From contig JAFLEF010000055.1 in assembly GCA_017309115.1 (NCBI GenBank), forward strand, positions 1 to 49,195: 49,195 nt of DNA. The letters are read 5' to 3'. Positions 34,781-42,695 of this stretch are shown here, piece after piece. The first letter of the stretch is position 1. Each line of letters opens with the position of its first letter. Under the pieces are notes generated by a model. It did no database searches. It saw only the letters and a program-made list of their open reading frames with translations, and was not told the origin of the DNA. The translations under genes and the position numbers were made by a program. Origin of the DNA: Verrucomicrobiota bacterium. Lineage in GTDB: Bacteria > Verrucomicrobiota > Verrucomicrobiia > Limisphaerales > UBA9464.

Positions 34781-35350
34781 TCAACCCGGCTGAGTCTGCG
34801 CCAGAATCCATGCCGCCGCCGCCGGCAGATCATCCACGACTACGGCGGCTCCCAAGCGGTGGGCCTCCTTCTGCTCCGTCGTCGCACCGTAGCCGGTGCG
34901 CACCAGCAAGCTCGCCGCACAGCCAGCGTTCCAGCCGGTCTCCACATCAATCCACTTGTCGCCGACCATGTAACTTTGCGCGAGATCAACGCCGAACTGG
35001 TCGCGAGCATCGAACAGAAACGCTGGCGAAGGCTTGCGGCCACGGCTCGGTTGCTCGGGCGATTCCGGGGAGAAATAAATCTCGGTAAACGTCACGCCGG
35101 CCGGCGTCAGCAGCTCCTTCATCCGGGCATTCACCGAATGCAGATCGTCCTCGGTGTAGTAACCTCGGCCAATTCCGGATTGGTTGGTCACGACGATCAG
35201 CTGGAAACCGGCGTCCTGCAGCTGACGCAACGCGCGCTCGGCACCCGGAATCAGTTCGAACTGCTCGGCCTTCGACAGGTAGTGGCGATCCACATTGATC
35301 GTGCCGTCTCGATCAAGAAACACAGCGCGAACGGCGCGGGAAGCACTCAT
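34781..35350 (-). CDS. gmhB: D-glycero-beta-D-manno-heptose 1,7-bisphosphate 7-phosphatase (GmhB)
   Basis: 189 residues, HAD superfamily. Motif I FLDRDGTIN has nucleophile D13 and acid/base D15, motif II is VVTNQSGIGRGYY, motif III Lys lies in GRKPSP, and motif IV is MVGDKWIDVETGWNAG. It removes the 7-phosphate of heptose bisphosphate in ADP-heptose synthesis for lipopolysaccharide. The start overlaps the heptose kinase gene by four bases, which fits the pathway order. Unlike E. coli GmhB, the loop between YFSPESP and RKPSP has no cysteine, so the structural zinc site seems absent. A histidinol-phosphatase-like role is less likely given the neighbour. Confidence 0.9.
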   Translation of the reverse strand: MSASRAVRAVFLDRDGTINVDRHYLSKAEQFELIPGAERALRQLQDAGFQLIVVTNQSGIGRGYYTEDDLHSVNARMKELLTPAGVTFTEIYFSPESPEQPSRGRKPSPAFLFDARDQFGVDLAQSYMVGDKWIDVETGWNAGCAASLLVRTGYGATTEQKEAHRLGAAVVVDDLPAAAAWILAQTQPG

Positions 35351-36360
35351 GAATGTTGAGCAAAACTAGCAATCAATTCCTCGGGCGTGACCGTGGCCGT
35401 GCCGATCTTTCCAACGACCACTCCAGCGGCGTGATTGGAAAAGACCGCGGCTTCCATCGGCGAAGCGCCCGCTGCAATCGCGAGGGTGAAGCTCGCGATC
35501 ACCGTGTCGCCCGCGCCCGAAACATCGAAGACTTCCTGGGCAACGGTCGGTACGTGGAAGGGCTTTTGCCCCTGCTGACACAACAGCATGCCAAGCTCGC
35601 CCAGTGTGACCAGCAACAGAGCGGGTCGCAGATCCCCAAGAAGTTTGGCCACCACCTGCATCAAAGGTTCGTCCTGCAGCGGATCCGCATGACGCACGGT
35701 GTCCGCCAAGCCGGCCAGCTCGAAGGCTTCCTTGCGATTGGGGGTCAGAAGGGACAATCCGCGGATGTCCAGGGTATGCCCTGGTTTGGGATCCAAGCTC
35801 AGCCAACGCCCCCGGGCCCGACATCGTTCGCGAAGCGCATCCACCAGGGGCTGGGTCACCACTCCTTTGGCGTAATCCCCCACGCTAACGGCATCCGCCG
35901 TGTCCAACGCGGCCTCGATCTGGCGGACGAGTTTCTGCGTGGCAGCCGGAGAAATGTCCCCGCGGGTTTCCCGATCCAGGCGGGTGACTTGCTGTTTCTG
36001 CGCGACGATGCGCGTCTTGGTGGCGGTGTGAAATCCGGAGACGGGCAGCAATCCGTCGCAACCGACGCGTTGCTCGCCCAGTAATCGACGCAACTGGCTG
36101 GCGCTGGCGTCCCGTCCGACGACTCCGAAGAGATCTGACTGGCCACCCAGGGCGGTCAGATTGCGCGCCACGTTGGCCGCACCGCCGGGCATGAAACTTT
36201 CCCGTTCGAACTCGACCACGGGGACGGGGGCTTCCGGGGAGATTCGGGTGACGCGGCCCCAGATGAACTGGTCGAGCATTACGTCTCCGACGACCAGCAC
36301 CCGGGTTTGGGAAGCTCGATCCAGCAGTTCGCGAACGCGTTTGAGGGAGAGGAGGTTCAT
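35347..36360 (-). CDS. rfaE1: D-glycero-beta-D-manno-heptose-7-phosphate kinase (RfaE1/HldA type)
   Basis: 337 residues, PfkB/ribokinase fold. The N-terminal VVGDVMLDQFIWGRVTRISPEAPVPVVE is close to the diagnostic RfaE kinase pattern, PGGAANVARNLTALGG forms the sugar-binding GG motif, and DVSGAGDTVIASF near 280 carries the catalytic Asp and anion hole. It phosphorylates heptose 7-phosphate at C1. The adenylyltransferase domain of the bifunctional HldE is missing, so a separate enzyme must exist elsewhere. It overlaps gmhB by four bases. The 78-base gap upstream to the coiled-coil gene shows no clear terminator. Confidence 0.92.
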   Translation of the reverse strand: MNLLSLKRVRELLDRASQTRVLVVGDVMLDQFIWGRVTRISPEAPVPVVEFERESFMPGGAANVARNLTALGGQSDLFGVVGRDASASQLRRLLGEQRVGCDGLLPVSGFHTATKTRIVAQKQQVTRLDRETRGDISPAATQKLVRQIEAALDTADAVSVGDYAKGVVTQPLVDALRERCRARGRWLSLDPKPGHTLDIRGLSLLTPNRKEAFELAGLADTVRHADPLQDEPLMQVVAKLLGDLRPALLLVTLGELGMLLCQQGQKPFHVPTVAQEVFDVSGAGDTVIASFTLAIAAGASPMEAAVFSNHAAGVVVGKIGTATVTPEELIASFAQHS

Positions 36361-36438
36361 GGGCTCGGCGAAGGCCGGGCCGGGAGGCTGGCAAGGAGCG
36401 CAGCCGAAGACAAGACGGCAGGATTCCCGAAGGTCAGC

Positions 36439-37212
36439 TTACTGGGGCTTGGTCGCGGGCACGGGATCTTGAACTTTCGCCGAGCCGTCCGAACCGATTT
36501 CGGCCTTCAAGGGCGCCGGAGCATTGGTGGTCGCAGCTGGAGCCTTGCGGAACCCTTCGTTCAGCACCTGAGCGCCCTTCTTCTCGTAGCCGTACAAGCC
36601 CCGTCGAATGAAGTCGATGCGTCGGGCGATGCTGAGTTCGTCCTTCAACTTGCGCAGTTGGTCCCGCAGGACGGCCAAGTTGTTGAACTTTCGCTCCAGT
36701 TCCGCCTTCTCCGCGAGCAGCCGCCGCAGCTCCCGCTGCAACTGTTCCCGGTCGCCTTCGCTAGTGGCCAGCTTGCGTTCCGTTTCGTTGATGCGCGTGT
36801 TGAGGCCGGAGATTTCCCCGGTGAGCCCCTCCATCTTTTGGGTCAGATCGTCCCGTTCCGCTTCCAAGCCGGCGATCTGCTTGTCCCGACGTTCGATCTC
36901 GGCTCGCGCAGCCTCGGCGGCCACTTTGGCCTCAGTTTCGGTGCGATTGAGTTCCAGGGATACTTCGGTCCAGCGGTTGGACAGAATCCCCAGTTCTTGG
37001 ATGCGACTGGCCAGATTGGTCTCCAAGGAGGCGTTAACCTTCTGTTGTTCCGTCAGTCTGAACGTGGTGGTGACTAGGTCGTTCGACAACGTCATGAGTC
37101 GGCTCGTCGACCGGGCCTGCTCCTCGCTGGCCTGCTTGCTGGTGTAAATCCAACCCGCCCCCAGGCCGAGCACGACCAGGAGCAACAGGAGACTCAGTGT
37201 TTTCGCGCTCAT
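36439..37212 (-). CDS. Single-span membrane coiled-coil protein
   Basis: 257 residues from ATG 37212 (MSAKTLSLLLLLVVLGLGAGWIYTSK); a further upstream ATG at 37251 would add 13 unlikely residues. After the N-terminal transmembrane helix, residues about 35-195 are coiled coil with heptads such as IERRDKQIAGLEAERDDLTQKMEGLTGEISGL. A basic stretch (RRIDFIRRGLYGYEKKGAQVL) follows, then a Pro/Ala-rich tail. No enzyme motif. It is upstream of the heptose genes and could share their transcript. Function unknown; an envelope spacer or scaffold is plausible. Confidence 0.75.
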   Translation of the reverse strand: MSAKTLSLLLLLVVLGLGAGWIYTSKQASEEQARSTSRLMTLSNDLVTTTFRLTEQQKVNASLETNLASRIQELGILSNRWTEVSLELNRTETEAKVAAEAARAEIERRDKQIAGLEAERDDLTQKMEGLTGEISGLNTRINETERKLATSEGDREQLQRELRRLLAEKAELERKFNNLAVLRDQLRKLKDELSIARRIDFIRRGLYGYEKKGAQVLNEGFRKAPAATTNAPAPLKAEIGSDGSAKVQDPVPATKPQ

Positions 37213-37299
37213 ACCCACTGCCAAGCTGCTCGCATGCCAGTCTGGGCGCAAGATTGGGTTGGCTCCTTGCGAGCCCGAAGTCCGACCCTAAGGTGCCTT

Positions 37300-37971
37300 A
37301 TGGAATTTCCGGATCGGGTCGGCGTCATGATTCTGGGGAACGGTCACCTGTTCCCTCAGGCCATGCTGCCGTTGTTCATTTTCGAACCCCGCTATCGCAC
37401 GATGCTGGCGGAGTCACTGGAGAGTCATCGAATGTTCTGTTTGGCTATGAAACGGCCCGATGTCTCCGGAGAACGCCCCTGCGAGTTCGCCGGACTCGGA
37501 GTGGTCCGGGTGGCGGTGAAGAATCCCAACGGAACGTCCAATCTCATTCTCCAAGGGCTGACCCGCGTGCGCTTGGGCAAAGCCCTACAAACACGGCCCT
37601 ACCGGATTCACCGAATTGAAGCGGTGGAATCCGAAGTGGCGGAAACGCTGGTCGCAGATGCTCTGGTCGGCCGCACTCTGGACCTGGTCGATGCCCGCCT
37701 GCGTCTCCAGCATGCGCTGCCCCCCGCGGTGCTCACCCAACTCGTGGGCGAACCCGGGGATCAGCCCATCCGCATTGAAGACTGCCTGGAAGCCCTTCGA
37801 CGGGTGGATGATCCCGGAGCTCTGGCCGATCTGATCGCCACGCTGCTGCTGCCCGATCCCATGATGCGGCAGATCATTTTGCAGACGGTGAACGTGGAGG
37901 AGCGGTTGCGGCATCTGGTGCATTTTTTGGTGGGCGAAGTCAGTCGGGCAGCGAAGGGTTCCGACACATGA
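37300..37971 (+). CDS. LON substrate-binding-domain protein (stand-alone)
   Basis: 223 residues from ATG 37300, two codons before the family start (FPDRVGVMILGNGHLFPQAMLPLFIFEPRYRTM). The middle GLGVVRVAVKNPNGTSNLILQGLTRVRL matches the LON N-terminal (PUA-like) fold; the rest is helical (LADLIATLLLPDP, QTVNVEERLRHL). There is no AAA or protease domain, so it is one of the short LON-domain proteins, whose role is poorly known (adaptor or substrate binding is inferred). It overlaps the DUF1844 gene by four bases. Confidence 0.88.
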   Translation: MEFPDRVGVMILGNGHLFPQAMLPLFIFEPRYRTMLAESLESHRMFCLAMKRPDVSGERPCEFAGLGVVRVAVKNPNGTSNLILQGLTRVRLGKALQTRPYRIHRIEAVESEVAETLVADALVGRTLDLVDARLRLQHALPPAVLTQLVGEPGDQPIRIEDCLEALRRVDDPGALADLIATLLLPDPMMRQIILQTVNVEERLRHLVHFLVGEVSRAAKGSDT

Positions 37972-38306
37972 ATCCGCCGCCCCTGGCCGAAGAACAATTG
38001 CAACAGGCCAGCACCGCCGAAATCCATTCGGCTCTCTTCGCACAAATGATCGCGGGCCACGCCCAAATGGCGATGATGCTGTTGGGGAAATACCCCAATC
38101 CGCAGACGGGGGAGAACGAGCCGGTCAATCTGGAAGCGGCCAAGATGTTCATCGACCAGCTGGAAATGCTGGAGGCCAAAACCCGAGGCAATCTAACGGC
38201 GGAGGAAACCGGACTGCTTCGTCAAATGATCACCGCCACCCAGATCGGTTTTGCCGAGGTGATCGATGCCCAGGTGGGCGATAACGATTCGGGGTCAAAA
38301 TCCTGA
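37968..38306 (+). CDS. DUF1844 family protein
   Basis: 112 residues, small and helical, matching the DUF1844 pattern: SALFAQMIAGHAQMAMMLLGKYPNPQTGE, then LEAAKMFIDQLEMLEAKTRGNLTAEETGLLRQMI. The domain is of unknown function, occurring in many PVC and deltaproteobacterial genomes. It overlaps the LON-domain gene by four bases (ATGA at 37968-37971), so the pair is translationally coupled. The C-terminus is acidic and probably disordered. Confidence 0.88.
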   Translation: MNPPPLAEEQLQQASTAEIHSALFAQMIAGHAQMAMMLLGKYPNPQTGENEPVNLEAAKMFIDQLEMLEAKTRGNLTAEETGLLRQMITATQIGFAEVIDAQVGDNDSGSKS

Positions 38307-38338
38307 AACTGCCGCCCTGGCTCCGGGGTGATTCGGAC

Positions 38339-38554
38339 ATGAAGGTGCTATGTCTGCTGGTGGGTTGGGCGCTTCTGCTGGTGCTGTGTTGGCCGCTGGC
38401 CTTCCTCGTCCTGCTGTTGTTCCCGTTCGTCTGGCTGTTGACCTTGCCCTTTCGGTTGCTGGCCGTGCTCGTGGAAGCCGCCTTTGCCTTGGTCCGGGCC
38501 ATCCTGCTGCTCCCCGCGCGACTCTTGGGCGGGGGTAGTCGCCGTGCTGGTTGA
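38339..38554 (+). CDS. Small hydrophobic membrane protein
   Basis: 71 residues, almost entirely hydrophobic: two likely helices (about 3-30 and 32-55), then an LLPARLLGGGSRRAG tail with positive charges. It follows DUF1844 by 32 bases, with a GGGGTG-like sequence before the ATG. A real short gene is plausible, but a small GC-rich open frame of this kind can arise by chance. No family recognised. Confidence 0.5.
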   Translation: MKVLCLLVGWALLLVLCWPLAFLVLLLFPFVWLLTLPFRLLAVLVEAAFALVRAILLLPARLLGGGSRRAG

Positions 38555-38586
38555 TCACGGGGTAGGGATGGACCGCCGGGCCGTCC

Positions 38587-38615
38587 CCGCGTTCCGGCGC
38601 AGCGTCGGAACGCGG
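38587..38615. repeat. Strong 10-base-stem hairpin
   Basis: CCGCGTTCCG (38587-38596) and CGGAACGCGG (38606-38615) are perfectly complementary, with a 9-base loop. It lies 33 bases after the small membrane ORF. Only ACTTT follows, so it is a poor intrinsic terminator; it could still act as one, or be a repeat element. Confidence 0.45.
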
Positions 38616-38671
38616 ACTTTGCTGGTCAGTGTTGGAGATCCTGCGGCTTGAGCCTCCTGGAGCGGGGAGAG

Positions 38672-38706
38672 TTTCCCGCGGAGTACGCGGAGAACGCGGA
38701 GGGGGA
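38672..38706. repeat. TTTCCCGCGGAGT-type dispersed repeat, copy 2
   Basis: It begins TTTCCCGCGGAGTACGCGGAG and continues with further GCGGAG units. The first 21 bases differ from the copy at 28146 by one base. Both copies are intergenic. Confidence 0.5.
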
Positions 38707-38950
38707 AGGATGAATCTGGAACGCCGGAAAACAGGAAGAAGACCCTTCCTATGGAGTGCGGCAGACCTTCTAGCGAGACCTTCTGCCGGGGCCGCCTTCC
38801 CGCTGACCGCACAGCGTCCCTTGGTCGGGCGAGGTTTCATCGAGCCGCTCTGCCTTACCTCTTGCCCCTTACCCGCTTCTGATCCCCAGTCGCTCGGGCG
38901 CACCCGACTTACTCCTCCACAAGTTCCCCGTTCCCTCTCATGTTTGCTCC

Positions 38951-41749
38951 ATGGCGCAAGGGCGGGGATCCAAGAAGCACACGAGTGGCTCCAGGAATGG
39001 CGAACTCCAGGTCCCACCGGACCACGATTGGCGCAGTACCGACTCGGAGGAAATCGACCGCCGCCGACAGCGCGCCCGCGACGAGCGGATGCGCATTGCC
39101 AATCTCACCCCGGAACATCCGGTTTTCTCGAATTTCGAGGTTCACTCGGGCAGTGGCCGGAGCTACCAGGTCGAGATTCGCGATGTGTCGTCCCGTGAGT
39201 TCGCGTGCGATTGCGTGGACTTCCGGTCCAATGGACTCGGCACCTGCAAACACGTCGAGGCTGTCCTGCTCTGGCTCCAACGTCGGCACCGCCCGGCCTT
39301 CCGCCAAGGCGTCCTCACCGGATCCGACCGACTGGAACTCCTCGTGGATCGCGAACGCGGTCAGCTTTTCCTGAGGGCTCCAAGCAACCTCCAAATACCT
39401 CAGAGCCTCTCTCGATGGTTCAATCCCAACGGCACCCTCCGAGGGGACGATCCCCACGCCGCCGTCCAGGCCTGTCAGAAGGTGGCGGCTGATCGGCCAG
39501 CCCTTCGAATCTCCCTGGAAGTGGCCCCATGGCTCGAACTGAATCGACGCCGGGAAGAAAGCATCGCGGCCCGCCGGGAGTACGAAGCCCGCGTGCAGTC
39601 CGGCGAATGGCCGCCGCAGGAAACGCTCGTTCCACTGCTGCCCTACCAGCGGGCGGGAATGCTTCACCTCGCCTTCCGCGAGCGGGCGCTGCTGGCGGAT
39701 GAAATGGGCTTGGGCAAGACGATTCAGGCCATCGCCGCCTGTGCCTTGCTTCACCGTCTGGGCCGCGCTCGGCGCGTTCTGGTCGTCTCACCGGCCTCGC
39801 TCAAAGCCGAATGGGAGGAACAGATTCGACGGTTCACTCCGCTCTCCGCCCGACTGGTGTTCGGACATCATCTCGCGCGAAAGAAACTCTATCGCCAGTG
39901 CGCCGCGGGTGAGGACAACGCGTTCTTCATTCTCACCAATTACGAACAGGCGGTCCCCGATCTCGAGATCATCAACTCCGTGCTCCAGCCGGACGTCATC
40001 ATTCTCGACGAAGCCCAGCGCATCAAAAACTGGAACACCAAAACCTCCCGACGCATCAAGCAGCTGCAGAGCCGTTACGCCTTCATCCTCACCGGGACAC
40101 CCATCGAGAACCGGATCGATGAGCTGCGTTCCCTCGTGGATTATCTCGATCCGGCGGTCCTCGGGCCCTTGTTCCGGTTCAATCGGGACTTCTACCAACT
40201 GAACGAACGCGGCCGCCCGGTCGGTGTGCGCAATCTCGACGCGCTCCACCGCCGCGTTCAACACCTGTTGTTGCGCCGCCGAAAGTCGGAGGTCGCCAAC
40301 GAACTGCCCACGCGCACCGACCATCATCGGTTTGTCCAACTGACTCCCAAGCAGCGGACCGCCTACGCCAGCCATGAACAGGAGGTCATGATTCTGGCCT
40401 CCCTGGCCGAGCGTCGGGCGCTCACTCCGCGGGAGCAGGATCAACTGCAACGCGAACTCGCGATGATGCGGATGATCTGCGACACCAATTTCATTCTCGA
40501 TCCCAAGGACCGCGAGTGTCCGAAATTGACGGAAATTGCCCGCATTCTCGAAGACAGTGCCGCCGAGGGATCGAAGGTCATCGTGTTCTCCGAGTGGGAA
40601 CGAATGCTCGAACTGGTCCGAGACTATTGTCGCGACCACGGCCTGGATTGCGCCTGGCACACAGGCTCGGTCCCACAGCAGAAGCGCCGCGCCGACATCA
40701 ACCGCTTCAAGGAGGATCCCCAATGCCGGGTCTTTCTCTCCACGGATGCCGGAGCCACCGGCCTCAATCTTCAGGTCGCTTCCGTCGTGGTGAACTGCGA
40801 CCTGCCGTGGAATCCGGCCCGGTTGGAGCAACGCATCGCCCGCGCTTGGCGGAAATTCCAAACCCAGGCGGTGACGGTGATCAATCTGATTTCCGAGGAC
40901 ACGATTGAACACCGCATGTTGGAGACGCTGGCGACCAAACGCAGCGTGGCGGAAGGGGTGCTGGACCGTCCCGGAGAGATCACCTCGGTGGTGTTCCGAA
41001 AGTCCGCCAAGGACACCGCCGACCGTCTCCGCAGCCTGACTCGTCGGGACGGTGAGGCGGCTCCGGCGCCCAAAGTCTCTTCGGCTCAGCCCCGCGATGT
41101 CCCGCGCGAGTTTGCGGCCCGTCTGAAACAACAGTTCGGCCCGCAGGTACTGAGCTGTGAAGAATGCCAACCAGTCGCCGGGGGACCTCCCCGGATCCTG
41201 GTCGTAGTCCAGCATCCGGGATCCGTCCTGACTCCGAGTTTCGACGGGCTTCGCGAGAGCCACTTTCCTGTTGGGGAGAGCGGGACGCCTTCCTGCGACG
41301 TGGAGGTGATTGACCGTGCGACGCAGGAGGCGATTGAACGGTTGGTGAAGGCGGGTCTGCTCCAACGGGTCGAAGGGGTCCGGCGCGATCTCTTGGCGGC
41401 GGAAATCGCGCCTCGGCCCCTGACTGACGAGGAGCAAGCGCGCCGAGACGCGGCTGCCGTCCGGGCGGAGCGACTGCTTCGGCGGGCCCAGGTACTGGGT
41501 GAGGCCGACTTCCCGGAGGAAGCCGCGGCGAGTCTTCGGGAAGCCCTGCTGCCGATGGCGATTGCTCGCGCCATCGGAGAACGCTGGCCGGTCCCAACGA
41601 ATGATCAGGATTTGCTAAAGGACCGTTGGATCACCACGTGGGGATCGGCCTATCTTACCGTGCAGCATGTGCTCGCCGGGACCGTTGCCGACCCCGCCGC
41701 CGCCCGAGTCATCCTGACAACCTGGATGTCCCAGTCTTCCGGGCTCTGA
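38951..41749 (+). CDS. SNF2-family helicase with SWIM zinc finger
   Basis: 932 residues. A SWIM finger, CxCx10CxH, uses C86, C88, C99 and H101. The SNF2 ATPase has motif I DEMGLGKT (250-257), motif II DEAQ (353-356; usual DEAH), LTGTPIENR (motif III) and, in the second lobe, STDAGATGLNLQ and NPARLEQRIARAWR (motifs V/VI). It should translocate on double-stranded DNA with ATP. A C-terminal region of about 230 residues after the helicase core (from about 690) has no recognised fold. No partner such as a methylase or nuclease gene is adjacent, so involvement in repair, transcription recycling or defence is open. It stands alone between two gene-free gaps. Confidence 0.9.
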   Translation: MAQGRGSKKHTSGSRNGELQVPPDHDWRSTDSEEIDRRRQRARDERMRIANLTPEHPVFSNFEVHSGSGRSYQVEIRDVSSREFACDCVDFRSNGLGTCKHVEAVLLWLQRRHRPAFRQGVLTGSDRLELLVDRERGQLFLRAPSNLQIPQSLSRWFNPNGTLRGDDPHAAVQACQKVAADRPALRISLEVAPWLELNRRREESIAARREYEARVQSGEWPPQETLVPLLPYQRAGMLHLAFRERALLADEMGLGKTIQAIAACALLHRLGRARRVLVVSPASLKAEWEEQIRRFTPLSARLVFGHHLARKKLYRQCAAGEDNAFFILTNYEQAVPDLEIINSVLQPDVIILDEAQRIKNWNTKTSRRIKQLQSRYAFILTGTPIENRIDELRSLVDYLDPAVLGPLFRFNRDFYQLNERGRPVGVRNLDALHRRVQHLLLRRRKSEVANELPTRTDHHRFVQLTPKQRTAYASHEQEVMILASLAERRALTPREQDQLQRELAMMRMICDTNFILDPKDRECPKLTEIARILEDSAAEGSKVIVFSEWERMLELVRDYCRDHGLDCAWHTGSVPQQKRRADINRFKEDPQCRVFLSTDAGATGLNLQVASVVVNCDLPWNPARLEQRIARAWRKFQTQAVTVINLISEDTIEHRMLETLATKRSVAEGVLDRPGEITSVVFRKSAKDTADRLRSLTRRDGEAAPAPKVSSAQPRDVPREFAARLKQQFGPQVLSCEECQPVAGGPPRILVVVQHPGSVLTPSFDGLRESHFPVGESGTPSCDVEVIDRATQEAIERLVKAGLLQRVEGVRRDLLAAEIAPRPLTDEEQARRDAAAVRAERLLRRAQVLGEADFPEEAAASLREALLPMAIARAIGERWPVPTNDQDLLKDRWITTWGSAYLTVQHVLAGTVADPAAARVILTTWMSQSSGL

Positions 41750-41871
41750 GTCCCTTGAAACCCTCCCGCCGTACCAGGTTTGCAACGTGCTGCGATGGGG
41801 GGTGGAAGATCAATCCGGTTGCGAGGGCTGCCACGATCTCGTCGTCAACGCCGGTACATCCTAATCAAGAA

Positions 41872-41924
41872 TCTGCGACAACCTAGGTGGAGTCTGTGGA
41901 TCAACATCCGCTAAATGTCGCAGA
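41872..41924. repeat. Spaced 9-base inverted repeat
   Basis: TCTGCGACA (41872-41880) and TGTCGCAGA (41916-41924), 35 bases apart, with a CCTAGG between. Either a long-loop stem or a two-site protein-binding region. Confidence 0.35.
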
Positions 41925-41950
41925 GAGGACGTGACCAAGGTGTGGTGAAA

Positions 41951-41985
41951 TCCGGGAAAAGAGTGCCCCTCTTGTCCTTCCCGGA
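41951..41985. repeat. Hairpin TCCGGGAA...TTCCCGGA
   Basis: TCCGGGAA (41951-41958) pairs with TTCCCGGA (41978-41985). Inside, AAGAG can pair with CTCTT, with a 4-base bulge. There is no T run, so it is more likely a structured leader or a repeat than an intrinsic terminator. Confidence 0.35.
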
Positions 41986-42091
41986 GTTTGGCGGATTCAG
42001 GTCCCCCGATTTCCCGTTCAATTCCTGTAAGGTTCGGATCGGAGGCCCGACCCCCTCGGGGACGGTGGTCTTCCCGCCGCCCTCCTGCTTT

Positions 42092-42637
42092 ATGAACTTC
42101 GCTCGCATCTCCCGTCTGTTCCTGGTGTCGTGCTGGATCGAACTCAGCGTGCTCCTGGCGGCCAATCCACCTTCCGACTTCACTCTGAAAGCGCCCGTCA
42201 CGGGCCAAACTTTTCGTCTCTCCGAGGCCAAGGGCAGTTACGTCGTGCTTCAATTCCTGCTCAAAACCGAATGCCCGGTCTGCCTCCGACACACCCGAAG
42301 CCATTTCCTCAACGCCGAGAAGCTGAAGGGGACGATCCAACTGTTTATCAAGCCGGACGGAACCGAAGCCCTCACCGCGTGGGCCCGGGGACTCGGACCG
42401 GAACCGTCGCCGGTCATTTATCAGGATCCGGGTGCGGCACTCGCGACGGCGTTCTCGATTCCCGACGGCTATTCCTTCCACGGAGAGACAGTTCACTATC
42501 CGGCCCTGCTGATTCTCGATCCCCAGGGCCGTGAAGTCTTCCGTTACGTGGGCAAGGACAACTCCGACCGCTATTCCGTTAAGCAGCTCAATCAGAAGCT
42601 TGCGGAACTTCAGGCCAATTCGAAGGATCAACCATGA
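42092..42637 (+). CDS. Exported redoxin-like (thioredoxin fold) protein
   Basis: 181 residues from ATG 42092, the first codon that gives a signal peptide (MNFARISRLFLVSCWIELSVLLAA). The mature part follows the AhpC/TSA-redoxin pattern: DFTLKAPVTGQTFRLSEAKGSYVVLQFLLKTECPVC. C61 and C64 form a CPVC motif, then come LILDPQGREVFRYVG and a C-terminal helix. It may act as a thiol reductase or peroxidase outside the cytoplasm. The spacing of 58 bases to the DinB gene leaves it uncertain whether it belongs to the next operon; direction and order would permit it. Substrate unknown. Confidence 0.8.
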   Translation: MNFARISRLFLVSCWIELSVLLAANPPSDFTLKAPVTGQTFRLSEAKGSYVVLQFLLKTECPVCLRHTRSHFLNAEKLKGTIQLFIKPDGTEALTAWARGLGPEPSPVIYQDPGAALATAFSIPDGYSFHGETVHYPALLILDPQGREVFRYVGKDNSDRYSVKQLNQKLAELQANSKDQP

Positions 42638-42695
42638 CCCGTGCGACCGGTAAACCCTTGAACTCCGCCAACCCTTGTTTCGCTCAAGTGCCGTC

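Larger units (their letters stand above)
38555..38950. other. Gene-free gap with hairpin and repeats upstream of the helicase gene
   Basis: No convincing gene in these 396 bases. From left: a hairpin (38587-38615), a copy of the TTTCCCGCGGAGT element (38672-38706), and a pyrimidine-rich tract with CTTGCCCCTTACCCGCTTCT (38853-38880) that looks like the reverse orientation of the GCGGGTAAG repeats. The helicase promoter should lie near its end; I see no confident -35/-10 pair. Confidence 0.6.
41750..42091. other. Gene-free gap with two inverted repeats before the redoxin gene
   Basis: These 342 bases have no credible gene: the frame that runs into the redoxin gene from 41915 encodes no recognisable sequence before the signal peptide. 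Present are a spaced 9-base inverted repeat (41872-41924) and a hairpin (41951-41985). A -10-like TGTAAGGTT is at about 42027-42035, without a confident -35. Confidence 0.6.
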
